The translations under genes were made by a program, and so were the position numbers. A DNA stretch of 64,000 nt, taken from NCBI RefSeq assembly GCF_000016985.1, contig NC_009633.1, positions 3,019,539 to 3,083,538 on the forward strand, written 5' to 3'. How positions within the stretch are numbered: position 1 is the first letter of the stretch; each line of letters starts with the position of its first letter. Below, in pieces: positions 31,557-40,629 of the stretch. Under the pieces are notes generated by a model. The model saw only the letters and a list, made by a program, of their open reading frames with translations, was not told where the DNA came from and searched no databases. Source of the stretch: Alkaliphilus metalliredigens QYMF. GTDB taxonomy: Bacteria; Bacillota; Clostridia; Peptostreptococcales; Natronincolaceae.

Positions 31557-34193
31557 CTATTCTTTTGATTGGTCTTTGTTTTTAATCACACTTTGTGCAG
31601 CAGCTAATCGTGCAATGGGCACCCGATAAGGGGAACAAGAAACATAATCCAGCCCCAGTTCCTGACAAAGATCAATAGAATCAGGATCCCCACCATGCTC
31701 TCCACAGATTCCAATTTTCAGTTCTGGTTTTACCTTTCGTCCAAGCTCCACTGCGATTTCCATTAATCGTCCCACACCCCGACGATCGATTCTCTGGAAT
31801 GGATCATGGTCTAGAATATTCTTTTCTCTATATTCACTAATAAATCGCCCTGCATCATCTCTTGAAAAACCATAGGTCATCTGGGTTAAATCATTGGTTC
31901 CAAAGGAGAAGAATTCTGCTTCCTCTGCGATTTCATCTGCAGTGATTGCTGCCCTTGGTACTTCAATCATAGTACCGATTAAATATTTCAAATCAGCATT
32001 TTTCTCTTCAATTACCCCATCAATCACTTTGATAATAACGTTTTTAATGTATTGTAGCTCCTTGATCTCTCCGATCAAAGGAATCATAATCTCTGGTACA
32101 ATGTTGTAGCCATGCTGCTCCTTAACCTCTATTGCGGCCTCAATAATTGCCTTGACCTGCATTTCATAAATTTCAGGATAGGTGACAGCTAAACGGCAAC
32201 CACGATGTCCTAGCATAGGATTGAATTCCTTCAAATCCGATACAACTTCCTTTAGACTTTGATATGTCATTTCTAATGCCTGGGCCAGCTCCTTGATGTC
32301 CTCATCTCCATGGGGTAGGAACTCATGCAGTGGTGGATCTAACAAACGAACAGTAACCGGGCGATCTCCCATTTCCTTAAATATTTCAATGAAATCCGCT
32401 TTTTGCATAGGCAATAATTGGTCTAATGCCCTTTGACGGTCTTTTATATTGTTGGCAACAATCATTTTTCTCACTGTATTGATTCTTGTTCCTTCAAAAA
32501 ACATGTGCTCCGTACGGCATAGTCCTATTCCTTCTGCTCCAAACTTAATGGCCTGTCGTGTGTCTCGTGGGGTATCTGCATTGGCTCGAATCTTTAACTG
32601 TCTGAACTGGTCAGCCCACTCCATCAGTACACCAAAATTTCCAATAAGCTTTGGTTCCTTTGTTGGAACCTTCCCTTCATAAACATTTCCTATGTTTCCA
32701 TCTAAAGAAATCCATTGGCCTTCTTCATAGCGTTGATTTCCCACTTTAAAATATTTTTGTCCCTCATCTATACGAACCTCTCCAGCTCCGGCAATACAGC
32801 ACTTACCCATTCCTCTTGCCACAACTGCAGCGTGGGATGTCATCCCTCCCCTTGCAGTTAAAATACCCTGTGATGCCACCATTCCTTCAATGTCCTCAGG
32901 AGAGGTCTCTTGACGAACTAGAATCGCTTTTCCACCAGCACTATTTATCCTGACAACATCTTCTCCATTAAAATAAACCTGTCCCGTGGCAGCTCCTGAA
33001 GAAGCAGGAAGACCCTTTGTAATCAACGTTGCTACATTTAATGCCTTTTCATCAAATGTAGGGTGGAGTAATTGATCTAATTGACTTGGTTTCACTCTCA
33101 TGATTGCTTCTTTCTTTGTCAAAACACCCTCACCCACCATCTCTACAGCAATGTTAATAGCGGCAGCGGCAGTTCGTTTACCGTTTCTTGTCTGTAATAG
33201 GTAAAGCTTACTGTTTTCAATTGTAAACTCAATGTCCTGCATGTCCTTATAGTGGGCTTCTAGTAAATCTGCCACGTCTACAAATTCTTGATAGACTTCT
33301 GGCATTTTGTCCCCTAGCTCTTGAATGACCCTTGGGGTTCGAATTCCTGCCACCACATCTTCTCCTTGGGCGTTCATTAAGAATTCCCCATATAAAAGCT
33401 TCTCTCCTGTAGATGGGTTCCGTGTAAAGGCCACACCGGTTCCAGAGGTTTCGCCCATATTACCAAATACCATTGATTGAATGTTAACTGCTGTCCCAAG
33501 ACTCTTAGGAATGTCATTTAATTTACGATAGACATTAGCCCTTGGGTTATTCCATGATTTAAATACCGCTTCTACAGACATCAGGAGTTGGACCCTCACA
33601 TCTTGAGGAAAGCTCATTTTTGATTCCCTCAGAACAATTTTTTGAAAGGCTTCTACTAAATACTGTAGATCTTCAGTTGTCAGGTCTGTATCTTGCTCAA
33701 TCCCTTTATCTAATTTGCGCTTTTCTAATAGCGTATCAAACTTATATTTTTCAATTCCTAATACCACATCACCAAACATTTGTATAAATCTCCTATAGCT
33801 ATCATAGGCAAATCTTTCATTTTTTGTTGCCGCTGCCATACCAATCACGGAAGCATCGTTAAGCCCAAGGTTTAGAATCGTATCCATCATTCCAGGCATG
33901 GATACCACCGCTCCTGAACGTACGGATACAAGTAGTGGTCGATGATGATCTCCAAATTTTTTCCCTGTGACTTCTTCTATGTAGGCCAACTGTTGAAAAA
34001 TTTCGGTTTCTAGCTCTGGCCAAAGCTTTTCACCTTTTGTGTAGTATTCATTACAGGTCTCTGTTGTGACAGTAAATCCTGGAGGAACTGGTAATCCAAT
34101 GCGAGTCATTTCAGCGAGATTTGCTCCCTTTCCACCTAACAGTCCCTTCATGGACTGGTCTCCTTCATTGAAGCTATATACATATTTCATCAT
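31557..34193 (-). CDS. ppdK: Pyruvate, phosphate dikinase
   Basis: 878 residues, full length. The enzyme interconverts pyruvate + ATP + Pi with phosphoenolpyruvate + AMP + PPi. The N-terminal ATP-grasp domain (LLGGKGANLAEM; VRSGAVVSMPGMMDTILNLG) is followed by the swivelling phospho-His domain with GGMTSHAAVVARG (catalytic His near 455, regulatory Thr two residues before). The C-terminal TIM barrel has GTNDLTQMTYGFSRDD and the catalytic Cys in GICGEHGGDP. Start ATG follows GGAGGTG. It sits downstream of its regulatory protein and a CcpN-type repressor. Two broken copies of its 3' end lie in the neighbouring island. Confidence 0.97.
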   Translation of the reverse strand: MMKYVYSFNEGDQSMKGLLGGKGANLAEMTRIGLPVPPGFTVTTETCNEYYTKGEKLWPELETEIFQQLAYIEEVTGKKFGDHHRPLLVSVRSGAVVSMPGMMDTILNLGLNDASVIGMAAATKNERFAYDSYRRFIQMFGDVVLGIEKYKFDTLLEKRKLDKGIEQDTDLTTEDLQYLVEAFQKIVLRESKMSFPQDVRVQLLMSVEAVFKSWNNPRANVYRKLNDIPKSLGTAVNIQSMVFGNMGETSGTGVAFTRNPSTGEKLLYGEFLMNAQGEDVVAGIRTPRVIQELGDKMPEVYQEFVDVADLLEAHYKDMQDIEFTIENSKLYLLQTRNGKRTAAAAINIAVEMVGEGVLTKKEAIMRVKPSQLDQLLHPTFDEKALNVATLITKGLPASSGAATGQVYFNGEDVVRINSAGGKAILVRQETSPEDIEGMVASQGILTARGGMTSHAAVVARGMGKCCIAGAGEVRIDEGQKYFKVGNQRYEEGQWISLDGNIGNVYEGKVPTKEPKLIGNFGVLMEWADQFRQLKIRANADTPRDTRQAIKFGAEGIGLCRTEHMFFEGTRINTVRKMIVANNIKDRQRALDQLLPMQKADFIEIFKEMGDRPVTVRLLDPPLHEFLPHGDEDIKELAQALEMTYQSLKEVVSDLKEFNPMLGHRGCRLAVTYPEIYEMQVKAIIEAAIEVKEQHGYNIVPEIMIPLIGEIKELQYIKNVIIKVIDGVIEEKNADLKYLIGTMIEVPRAAITADEIAEEAEFFSFGTNDLTQMTYGFSRDDAGRFISEYREKNILDHDPFQRIDRRGVGRLMEIAVELGRKVKPELKIGICGEHGGDPDSIDLCQELGLDYVSCSPYRVPIARLAAAQSVIKNKDQSKE

Positions 34194-34214
34194 TAATGCA
34201 CCTCCATGATTTTT

Positions 34215-35048
34215 TTAACGCCCATTGGGCATATTATATCCTCTGTCTCTAAAAATTTCTAAAATGATTCCTGCACTTTCCTCCACTGCCTTAGTGGATA
34301 CATCAATCACAGGACAACCGATTCGCTTCATGATTCCTTCAGCATATTCAAGCTCCTCTAGAATTCGCTCCATGCTAGCATAACTGGCTTCATTTTTTAA
34401 TCCTAAAGCCTTTAGTCTTTCTTGTCTGATTTCAATGAGCTTTATGGGATTTGTGGTTAACCCAATGATTTTCTGACTAGGAACTTCATAAAGCTCCTTA
34501 GGTGGTGTCACTTCAGGCACAAGAGGCACATTGGCCACCTTCATATTTCTGTGGGCTAAATACATACTCAATGGTGTTTTAGAGGTTCTAGAAATTCCTA
34601 CTAACACAATATCTGCCTTAGCCAGTCCTCTAGAGTCTTTACCATCGTCGTACTTTACTGCAAATTCAATGGCTTCAACCTTCCTAAAATACTTTTCATC
34701 TAATCTTCGGATCAGACCCGGCTCACGCTTCGGTGTCGTGGTTAAGGCCCCTCCCATGGCATGTAATACAGGGCTCATGATGTCTATACTTCGGATTTGC
34801 ATTTTTTCTGCTTCCTCCATAATGTAATTGCGAAGCTCCTCAACTACCATGGTAAAGACAATAACAGAATTCTCTTTTTTGGCCTCTTGAAGCATTTCAT
34901 CAATGTGATGCTTCTCAGTGATAAATGGAAACCGTCTGATCTCATAATCTTCCGTATCAAATTGACTTATTGCAGCCTTTGCTACCTGTTCTGCTGTTTC
35001 ACCGATCGAATCTGACAGGATATAAATGACTAAATTTTCATTATTCAT
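34215..35048 (-). CDS. PPDK regulatory protein (bifunctional kinase/phosphorylase, DUF299)
   Basis: 277 residues of the PpsR/RP1 family. These enzymes inactivate PPDK by ADP-dependent phosphorylation of the Thr next to its catalytic His, and reactivate it by Pi-dependent phosphorolysis. The P-loop-like GISRTSKTPLSMYLA (near residue 152) is the family hallmark; SDSIGETAE opens the protein. It lies 21 bases upstream of ppdK and shares an operon with it. ATG follows AGGAGGG. Confidence 0.95.
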   Translation of the reverse strand: MNNENLVIYILSDSIGETAEQVAKAAISQFDTEDYEIRRFPFITEKHHIDEMLQEAKKENSVIVFTMVVEELRNYIMEEAEKMQIRSIDIMSPVLHAMGGALTTTPKREPGLIRRLDEKYFRKVEAIEFAVKYDDGKDSRGLAKADIVLVGISRTSKTPLSMYLAHRNMKVANVPLVPEVTPPKELYEVPSQKIIGLTTNPIKLIEIRQERLKALGLKNEASYASMERILEELEYAEGIMKRIGCPVIDVSTKAVEESAGIILEIFRDRGYNMPNGR

Positions 35049-35058
35049 ATTTTCCCTC

Positions 35059-35697
35059 CTAAGCTTTGCATAGCTCTACGAATAGCTTCGTGACATTACT
35101 TTTGGATATGCGACCTATTATTTTCAATTGTTCCTTGCCTTCCACTATCTCTCTTTCCACGACGGGTAGGCTGTCTACCTCATGATCTAAAATCTTGATG
35201 GCAGCATCTAAGACGCTATCCTTAAGCCCAATGGTGAGAATATTGGGTCTTCGTGTCATGACCATGCCAACAGGAACCTTATTCATATCTGTTCCACCAA
35301 TGGCACTCTTTAAAAAGTCCTTTCTTGAAATCACCCCACTTAAGTATCCCTTAGAAGCCACAAAAATAGTCCCCACATCTTCTAAAAACAATGTGACAAT
35401 TGCATCGTATACAGAGGTCTCCTCTGTGACCACTATGGGAAGTGACATCATTGTTTCAACCTTGATCCGTTTTACCTCTTCTGAGAAAAGATTAAATTGT
35501 GACTTTCCTGAATAGAAATAACCTACCTTTGGCCGGGCATCTAAAATCCCTGACATGGTTAGGATTGCTAAATCAGGCCTCAGTGTTGCCCGGGTCACCT
35601 CTAGCATTGATGCAATTTTCTCACTGGTTATGGGCTCACTTTGCTGAACAATTTCCATGATTTTCTTCTGCCTTTTTGAGAATTCTATGGTGCTCAC
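35059..35697 (-). CDS. ccpN: CcpN-type regulator with HTH and two CBS domains
   Basis: 212 residues. The N-terminal winged helix contains SEKIASMLEVTRATLRPDL, a signature shared with Bacillus CcpN, followed by LTMSGILDARPKVGYFY. Two CBS domains follow (about residues 80-140 and 150-205). CcpN represses gluconeogenic genes and responds to ATP/ADP through its CBS domains. Here it heads the operon with the PPDK regulator and ppdK, so it probably controls PEP synthesis. The start is a GTG giving the conserved MSTIEFSKRQ; its ribosome site is poor. Confidence 0.88.
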   Translation of the reverse strand: MSTIEFSKRQKKIMEIVQQSEPITSEKIASMLEVTRATLRPDLAILTMSGILDARPKVGYFYSGKSQFNLFSEEVKRIKVETMMSLPIVVTEETSVYDAIVTLFLEDVGTIFVASKGYLSGVISRKDFLKSAIGGTDMNKVPVGMVMTRRPNILTIGLKDSVLDAAIKILDHEVDSLPVVEREIVEGKEQLKIIGRISKSNVTKLFVELCKA

Positions 35698-35827
35698 CTC
35701 TTTTGTGTTATACTATTTACCATTATGATATATTATATAATGAATTCAAGGATATTCCTAGTACTTTTTTGTATAAATCTAGAATTCACACATTATTTTT
35801 TCCTAAAATCTCCATGGCTGGACGTAA

Positions 35828-35861
35828 AAAAACAGTTGAGACTAATATCCCCCAACTGTTT
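35828..35861. terminator. Terminator of glyS
   Basis: Eleven-bp arms aaaaacagttg and caactgttttt with a 12-base loop, just past the glyS stop at 35875; runs of A and T on both sides. Confidence 0.85.
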
Positions 35862-35874
35862 TTATTATACCCAA

Positions 35875-37263
35875 CTAAAATTTAATTTTCTCTTCTAAAA
35901 AAACTTCTAATTCATCAATTGCAACTCGTTGTTGTTCCATTGTATCTCTATCTCTGACAGTTACACAATTGTCCTCTAGTGTATCAAAATCATAGGTAAT
36001 GCAGTAAGGAGTTCCGATTTCGTCATGTCTACGATATCTTTTACCAATACTACCTGCATCATCGTAGTCTATCATAAATTTGTCACTTAGTTTTTCAAAT
36101 AGTTCTAACGACTGTTCTTTCAACTTCTTGGTCAATGGCAATACCGCAGCTTTAAAAGGTGCTAGGGCTGGGTGTAGCTTTAGTACAATACGACTATCCT
36201 TTTCGTCGATTTGCTCTTCTTCGTAGGCATCCACTAGGAAGGCTAGGGTCACACGGTCTGCCCCTAATGAAGGTTCAATACAATATGGTACATACTTCTC
36301 GTTAGTGACAGGATCCTGATAGATTAATTGGACTCCAGAGTGCTCCGTATGTTGTTTTAAGTCAAAATCAGTTCTGTCAGCAATACCCCATAGTTCTCCC
36401 CAACCAAAGGGAAATTTGAACTCAATATCCGTTGTGGCGTTACTATAATGAGAAAGCTCCTCTTCTGTATGGGCCCTTAATCGAATACTTGTTTCTTTCA
36501 TACTTAAATCTAGTAGCCATTTCTTACAGAAGTTTGACCAGTAATCAAACCATTCCAAGTCGTCTCCAGGCTTACAGAAGAATTCTAACTCCATTTGCTC
36601 AAATTCTCTTGTTCTAAATGTATAGTTTCCAGGTGTAATTTCATTTCTAAAGGATTTACCTATTTGTCCAATCCCAAAGGGTATTTTCTTTCTAGCTGTT
36701 CTTTGTACATTTTTGAAGTTCACAAAAATACCCTGGGCTGTTTCTGGTCTTAGGAATATTTCTGTACTGGTATCCTCATTCACCCCTTGATGGGTTTTAA
36801 ACATAAGATTGAATTGTCTGATGTCAGTGAACTCCTTAGCATCACACTCAGGACAAACAATGGCCTTTTCATCAATAAAGCTAGCCATTTGCTCATTACT
36901 CCACCCATCAACAATGGTATCTTCCCCGTCTTTAGCAAAATGATCCTCTATGAGCTTATCTGCTCTAAATCTTGCCCTACATTTTTTGCAATCCATCAGG
37001 GGATCACTGAAGCCCCCTATGTGCCCTGAAGCCTCCCAGGTCGTTGGGTTCATCAGTATAGCTGAATCCAATCCCACATTGTATGGACTTTGCTGGATAA
37101 ATTTTTTCCACCAAGCTTTTTTCACATTATTCTTTAGTTCCACACCCAGTGGGCCATAATCCCAGGTATTTGCCAAGCCTCCATATATTTCTGAGCCTGG
37201 AAAAATAAACCCCCTAGACTTAGCTAGGGCAACAATCTTCTCCATTGACTTTGCTGTTGTCAT
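35875..37263 (-). CDS. glyS: Glycyl-tRNA synthetase, single-chain type
   Basis: 462 residues from the ATG at 37263, 7 bases after GGGAGG (an ATG at 37278 overlaps that site). This is the homodimeric eukaryote/archaeal-like class II GlyRS found in some Firmicutes, not the alpha2beta2 GlyQS enzyme. Class II motifs: FRNEITPGN (motif 2 region), [10 protein letters not shown], and GLGR-like [11 protein letters not shown] (motif 3). A Cys cluster ([10 protein letters not shown] and CPECD) may bind zinc. Expression is controlled by a glycine T-box leader upstream. It charges tRNA-Gly with glycine. Confidence 0.96.
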   Translation of the reverse strand: MTTAKSMEKIVALAKSRGFIFPGSEIYGGLANTWDYGPLGVELKNNVKKAWWKKFIQQSPYNVGLDSAILMNPTTWEASGHIGGFSDPLMDCKKCRARFRADKLIEDHFAKDGEDTIVDGWSNEQMASFIDEKAIVCPECDAKEFTDIRQFNLMFKTHQGVNEDTSTEIFLRPETAQGIFVNFKNVQRTARKKIPFGIGQIGKSFRNEITPGNYTFRTREFEQMELEFFCKPGDDLEWFDYWSNFCKKWLLDLSMKETSIRLRAHTEEELSHYSNATTDIEFKFPFGWGELWGIADRTDFDLKQHTEHSGVQLIYQDPVTNEKYVPYCIEPSLGADRVTLAFLVDAYEEEQIDEKDSRIVLKLHPALAPFKAAVLPLTKKLKEQSLELFEKLSDKFMIDYDDAGSIGKRYRRHDEIGTPYCITYDFDTLEDNCVTVRDRDTMEQQRVAIDELEVFLEEKIKF

Positions 37264-37374
37264 TTGCACGCCTCCCATTCAATTTTTCAAGTGAATCTTA
37301 CTTCATTATTTAGTTAAGTACACTCCCCAATGTATAGGAAATTAAAGACCATCATTTCCTATACATCAAAAAAA

Positions 37375-37575
37375 GCCCCTCATCCCGGTTAGGGACGAAA
37401 GACTTTCTTCCGCGGTTCCACCCTAGTTGGTACAGCTTGCCATACCCACTTTCAGTTCTTCGCTCAGAAGTTCCCTTCATTAATGGATTAGATCAGGCTT
37501 TCACCATCCCTGACTCGCTTCACCCATAATCTCATTAATTACTCTTCTTCCTCATTGCGATGACATATTATTTTA
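37375..37575 (-). promoter_or_regulatory. T-box leader (glycine) of glyS
   Basis: The minus strand carries the T-box sequence AGGGTGGAACCGCGG (37424-37410), followed by a 12-bp terminator (37403-37375) with seven T residues. The stem I region upstream has GAGGAAGAAGAGTA and GGTGAAAGCC blocks. A GGA triplet at 37474-37472, followed by ACTTCTGAGC, sits where the specifier codon is expected and would read glycine; that placement is inference. Uncharged tRNA-Gly should stabilise the antiterminator. Confidence 0.9.
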
Positions 37576-37581
37576 ATTCTA

Positions 37582-37610
37582 AATTTACCAAAGTTTTACG
37601 TTTTTGTCAA
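37582..37610 (-). promoter_or_regulatory. glyS promoter
   Basis: Minus-strand TTGACA (37610-37605), 17-base spacer, TAAATT (37587-37582), at the 5' edge of the T-box leader. Confidence 0.75.
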
Positions 37611-37674
37611 CCGTTTAATTACCGGATCACTTCACTTATTTTTACGGCAAAATAATTTATGTTCCTTTGGACAG

Positions 37675-38208
37675 TTAGTAATCGGCACCATCATTTAAAT
37701 CATCCAGTGTTTCATCTATGTCATCTATGATGTCGTCCACCATATCATCGACCTCAGATCCTGAAAATCGATTTTTAAATTCCGTCATGGTATCATCTGC
37801 AATCTCATTGATGTCTACCACTTCACCATTATCTTTAACAATTTCAATAGTTGTCTTTGTCAAGAGAGCTGCTGAAGCCCCAACAACAGCAAGTAGTGGC
37901 GCCAGCATCACACCAACGGCTCCTGCAGTCACAGGGACATTAAGTAATACATCTCCATCTCTCTTGACAATAATCTTTGTTACATTACCTTTTTTGATCA
38001 TGTATTTAATCTTTTCCATCATCTCATTGCCTGTATTACCTACTGATTTTGATAAGTTATCGGTCCATGACTTTGCATTTTTCTCTTCTAATTGAATTAA
38101 CGCTTCAACAATATCTCCATCAGCGCTTACGAGAGCTTCCTTAGCCTCTTTATAGGATACCCCCGTTCTTTCCCTTATGATATCAATTTTTTCTAGATTA
38201 ATATCCAT
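37675..38208 (-). CDS. DUF4342 protein with UBA-like N-terminus
   Basis: 177 residues. The first 45 form a UBA-like helical domain (IIRERTGVSYKEAKEAL ... VEALIQLEE), as in elongation factor Ts. The middle DUF4342 domain has GNVTKIIVKRDGDVLLNVPV and a hydrophobic stretch (about 92-118) that could cross or sit on the membrane. The C terminus is very acidic (many Asp). The function is unknown. It lies 21 bases after recO, a common place for it in Clostridia. Confidence 0.8.
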   Translation of the reverse strand: MDINLEKIDIIRERTGVSYKEAKEALVSADGDIVEALIQLEEKNAKSWTDNLSKSVGNTGNEMMEKIKYMIKKGNVTKIIVKRDGDVLLNVPVTAGAVGVMLAPLLAVVGASAALLTKTTIEIVKDNGEVVDINEIADDTMTEFKNRFSGSEVDDMVDDIIDDIDETLDDLNDGADY

Positions 38209-38228
38209 TTTCTAGACACCATCCTCGC

Positions 38229-38969
38229 TTAAATTTTCTTAGCTATTTCTAAACTGTTAAAATTGACTCTATCTAAATGCACCATAATATATTGCTTTAA
38301 AACCTTATTTAAGGATTCATGCAAGTAAGGATTTACCTTCAACTTCTGTATTTCTTCCATATCCTTAGCCAGTAAGTAATTAGCTAGTTTCACAGTTAAC
38401 ACGTTTATTTTGATTGAAAAGGAGTCAATACCGTGACATTGATGACAAATTAATCCACCTTCCTTAGAGCTAAATCGCCAAGAATTAGATGAAGTTTGGC
38501 CACAGCTGACACAGCTAGTTAAGTGAGGCTTTAAACCACTGTACTCCATTAACTTCAGTTCGAAGGCCCTCAGTATGGTCTCTAGCTCAATCTCTTCCTT
38601 CTTCATTAAGTGGAGAGTTCTTCCTAATAGGTTGAATAAACGATTGTTTGTCTGTCCTTCTTCCGTAACACTTTCCACTAGTTCTAGTAAATAAGCTGCG
38701 TAGGATAATCTTTTGACATCCTCCCTTAGGTTATAAAAAATCTCCTTGGGCTCTGTTTGGTTAACTGTATATAAGCTTCTTCCTTTGAAAAGTACAAAGT
38801 CACTATAAGAAAAAGGCTGTACCCCTGCCAGAAGAGCACTTTTTGTCCGTCTGGCTCCCTTTGCAATGGCATTGATTTTACCAACCTTCTTCGTAAATAT
38901 CACTAACATACTGTCAGTTTCTCCATATTTTCTGTTTCTTAAAACAAAGCCTTCCGTTTTGATTAACAT
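38229..38969 (-). CDS. recO: DNA repair protein RecO
   Basis: 246 residues. The N-terminal OB fold ([21 protein letters not shown]) is followed by a helical domain and a zinc finger with CVSCG and CHQCHG (near residues 150-180). RecO helps load RecA onto SSB-coated single strands and anneals strands in the RecFOR pathway. ATG lies 8-9 bases after AGGAG. It follows the yqzL-like gene and era, the conserved Firmicutes order. Confidence 0.95.
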   Translation of the reverse strand: MLIKTEGFVLRNRKYGETDSMLVIFTKKVGKINAIAKGARRTKSALLAGVQPFSYSDFVLFKGRSLYTVNQTEPKEIFYNLREDVKRLSYAAYLLELVESVTEEGQTNNRLFNLLGRTLHLMKKEEIELETILRAFELKLMEYSGLKPHLTSCVSCGQTSSNSWRFSSKEGGLICHQCHGIDSFSIKINVLTVKLANYLLAKDMEEIQKLKVNPYLHESLNKVLKQYIMVHLDRVNFNSLEIAKKI

Positions 38970-39025
38970 TTAATCAATTCTCCTGTTCAGGCAAATACAT
39001 AGCATTTAGCCTATGGATGACGGAG

Positions 39026-39184
39026 CTATAGTACCTTGGATTCATTTTGTGATTGGAAGGATTCCACCTCGCTCATCTCATGGTCACCTTCATTTTCTCT
39101 TTGTAAATCCTGGCTAAATCTCCAATATAGGTATGCTTCAATATTTCCTGTTTTATTAAAAATTTTATAAAACATTTCATGCAT
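39026..39184 (-). CDS. yqzL: YqzL-like small protein
   Basis: 52 codons starting at the ATG 39182-39184, ending TAG at 39026-39028. The N-terminal half reads MHEMFYKIFNKTGNIEAYLY, the YqzL pattern in which the protein ends with a W/L-K-x-F-x-x-T-G-x-I-x-A-Y-L motif. Here the C-terminal part is longer and acidic/Gln-rich. The function is unknown; the gene is conserved between era and recO. Its ribosome site (AAAGGGG) and start lie within a strong potential stem at 39179-39260. Confidence 0.8.
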   Translation of the reverse strand: MHEMFYKIFNKTGNIEAYLYWRFSQDLQRENEGDHEMSEVESFQSQNESKVL

Positions 39185-39260
39185 ATAAATCAAGTCCCCT
39201 TTCCCTTTTAGTTATGATTAAGTCATGATTAGTTTTTGCTTTAGGGGGACTTGTATGCAT
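39179..39260 (-). promoter_or_regulatory. Hairpin that would hide the yqzL ribosome site and start
   Basis: Arms atgcata plus caagtcccc (39179-39199, with a 5-base bulge) pair with ggggacttg plus tatgcat (39245-39260). On the minus strand the 3' arm contains the GGGG of the yqzL ribosome site and its ATG. Loop of about 45 bases with repeated ATGATTA motifs. It could regulate yqzL translation or process the era transcript. Confidence 0.55.
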
Positions 39261-39297
39261 TGAAATTTTTTACATTGTATTACAATTACGTTCTATT

Positions 39298-40185
39298 TTA
39301 CTCATATCCTAAGCTTTTCAGTATACGACTTTGGTTTCGCCAATCCTCATTGACTTTTACCCATAGCTCTAGGAATACCTTTGAGCCTAATAATTTTTCA
39401 ATATCTTGGCGAGCGCTTTTTCCAACACCCTTAAGTTTTCGTCCTCCTTTACCAATGATAATACCCTTATGTGACTTTTTCTCACAGTAAATTGTTGCTT
39501 GGATATCAACGATATCTTGGTTCGGCCGTTGTTTCATCATAGATGTTTCAACGGCAATCCCATGGGGAATCTCCTGATCTAGATAATGTAAAAGTTTCTC
39601 ACGAACAATTTCTGCTACAAGCAAACGTTCTGGCTGATCTGTAATCATATCCGATGGGAAGTATTGAGGTCCCTCTGGTAGAAAGCTGACGATTTGCTTA
39701 ATTAATGTATCAATGTTAGCACCTTCAAGGGCAGAAATAGGGATAATTCTTTGAAATAGCCCTGTCTCTTCAAATAGACCACATACTTCATTGAGTATTT
39801 CTTGATTCATTTTATCAATTTTGTTGATAATCAAAAACATAGGTGTCTTAATGTCCTTTAATTGTTCCATAATAAATCGATCCCCAGGACCAATTTTTTG
39901 CCCTTCATCCACTAGGAATAAAACCACATCTACTTCCTTAAGGGTATCTCTTGCTACCTTCACCATATACTCACCTAATTTATGTTTAGGTTTATGGATT
40001 CCCGGTGTATCTAAAAAGACAATTTGAAAATCCTCCTGGCTATAAACACTTTGAATTTTGTTTCGTGTTGTCTGAGGCTTATCAGACATAATCGCAATTT
40101 TTTCTCCAATAATTTGATTCATTAAAGTAGATTTCCCTACATTGGGTCTACCGATAATTGTTACAAATCCTGATTTATAAGACAA
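39298..40185 (-). CDS. era: GTPase Era
   Basis: 295 residues. The GTPase domain has G1 GRPNVGKST (residues 12-20), G3 DTPGIHKP and G4 NKID. A KH domain near the C terminus has IIGKGGRKLKGVGK. Era binds the 3' end of 16S rRNA and assists 30S assembly. The start is TTG, 7 bases after AGGAGG. It follows cdd closely and precedes the yqzL-like gene. Confidence 0.96.
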   Translation of the reverse strand: MSYKSGFVTIIGRPNVGKSTLMNQIIGEKIAIMSDKPQTTRNKIQSVYSQEDFQIVFLDTPGIHKPKHKLGEYMVKVARDTLKEVDVVLFLVDEGQKIGPGDRFIMEQLKDIKTPMFLIINKIDKMNQEILNEVCGLFEETGLFQRIIPISALEGANIDTLIKQIVSFLPEGPQYFPSDMITDQPERLLVAEIVREKLLHYLDQEIPHGIAVETSMMKQRPNQDIVDIQATIYCEKKSHKGIIIGKGGRKLKGVGKSARQDIEKLLGSKVFLELWVKVNEDWRNQSRILKSLGYE

Positions 40186-40196
40186 TTGTATTCCTC

Positions 40197-40598
40197 CTAG
40201 TTGTTCTTTTCTAAGTCATCGGGTGTAAAAGAATGGGGTAATAAATTCTCAATGGTATATACCTTATATTCTTCCTCAGATTTTCCGATTATCAGCTTGA
40301 TATTTTTTCCATATTCTACGATCACCTGCCGGCAAATGCCACATGGGTAGGTATATGCATTTTCATCACCAACTACCGCAATCATATCAATGTCCAGATC
40401 CCCCTCTGAGACCGATTTGAAAATGGCTGTTCTCTCAGCACAGTTGGTGGCTCCATAAGATGCACATTCAATATTGCATCCGGTATGAACCTTACCGGAC
40501 TTTGTTAGTAGCGCTGCCCCCACTGGAAATTTTGAATAAGGGACATAGGCTTTTTCTCTTGCTTCAATTGCTTTTTTCATTAATTCCTTCTCAGTCAT
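40197..40598 (-). CDS. cdd: Cytidine deaminase
   Basis: 133 residues from the ATG at 40598 (7 bases after AGGAGG; a GTG one codon earlier is too close). Zinc and catalytic residues appear as NCAERTAIF (Cys and proton-shuttle Glu) and YPCGICRQV (two Cys), the tetrameric Cys-type deaminase. It converts cytidine and deoxycytidine to uridine forms for pyrimidine salvage. The stop is 11 bases before the era start. Confidence 0.95.
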   Translation of the reverse strand: MTEKELMKKAIEAREKAYVPYSKFPVGAALLTKSGKVHTGCNIECASYGATNCAERTAIFKSVSEGDLDIDMIAVVGDENAYTYPCGICRQVIVEYGKNIKLIIGKSEEEYKVYTIENLLPHSFTPDDLEKNN

Positions 40599-40629
40599 CA
40601 CTCTTCCTCCTGACTTGATTCACTTGGCC

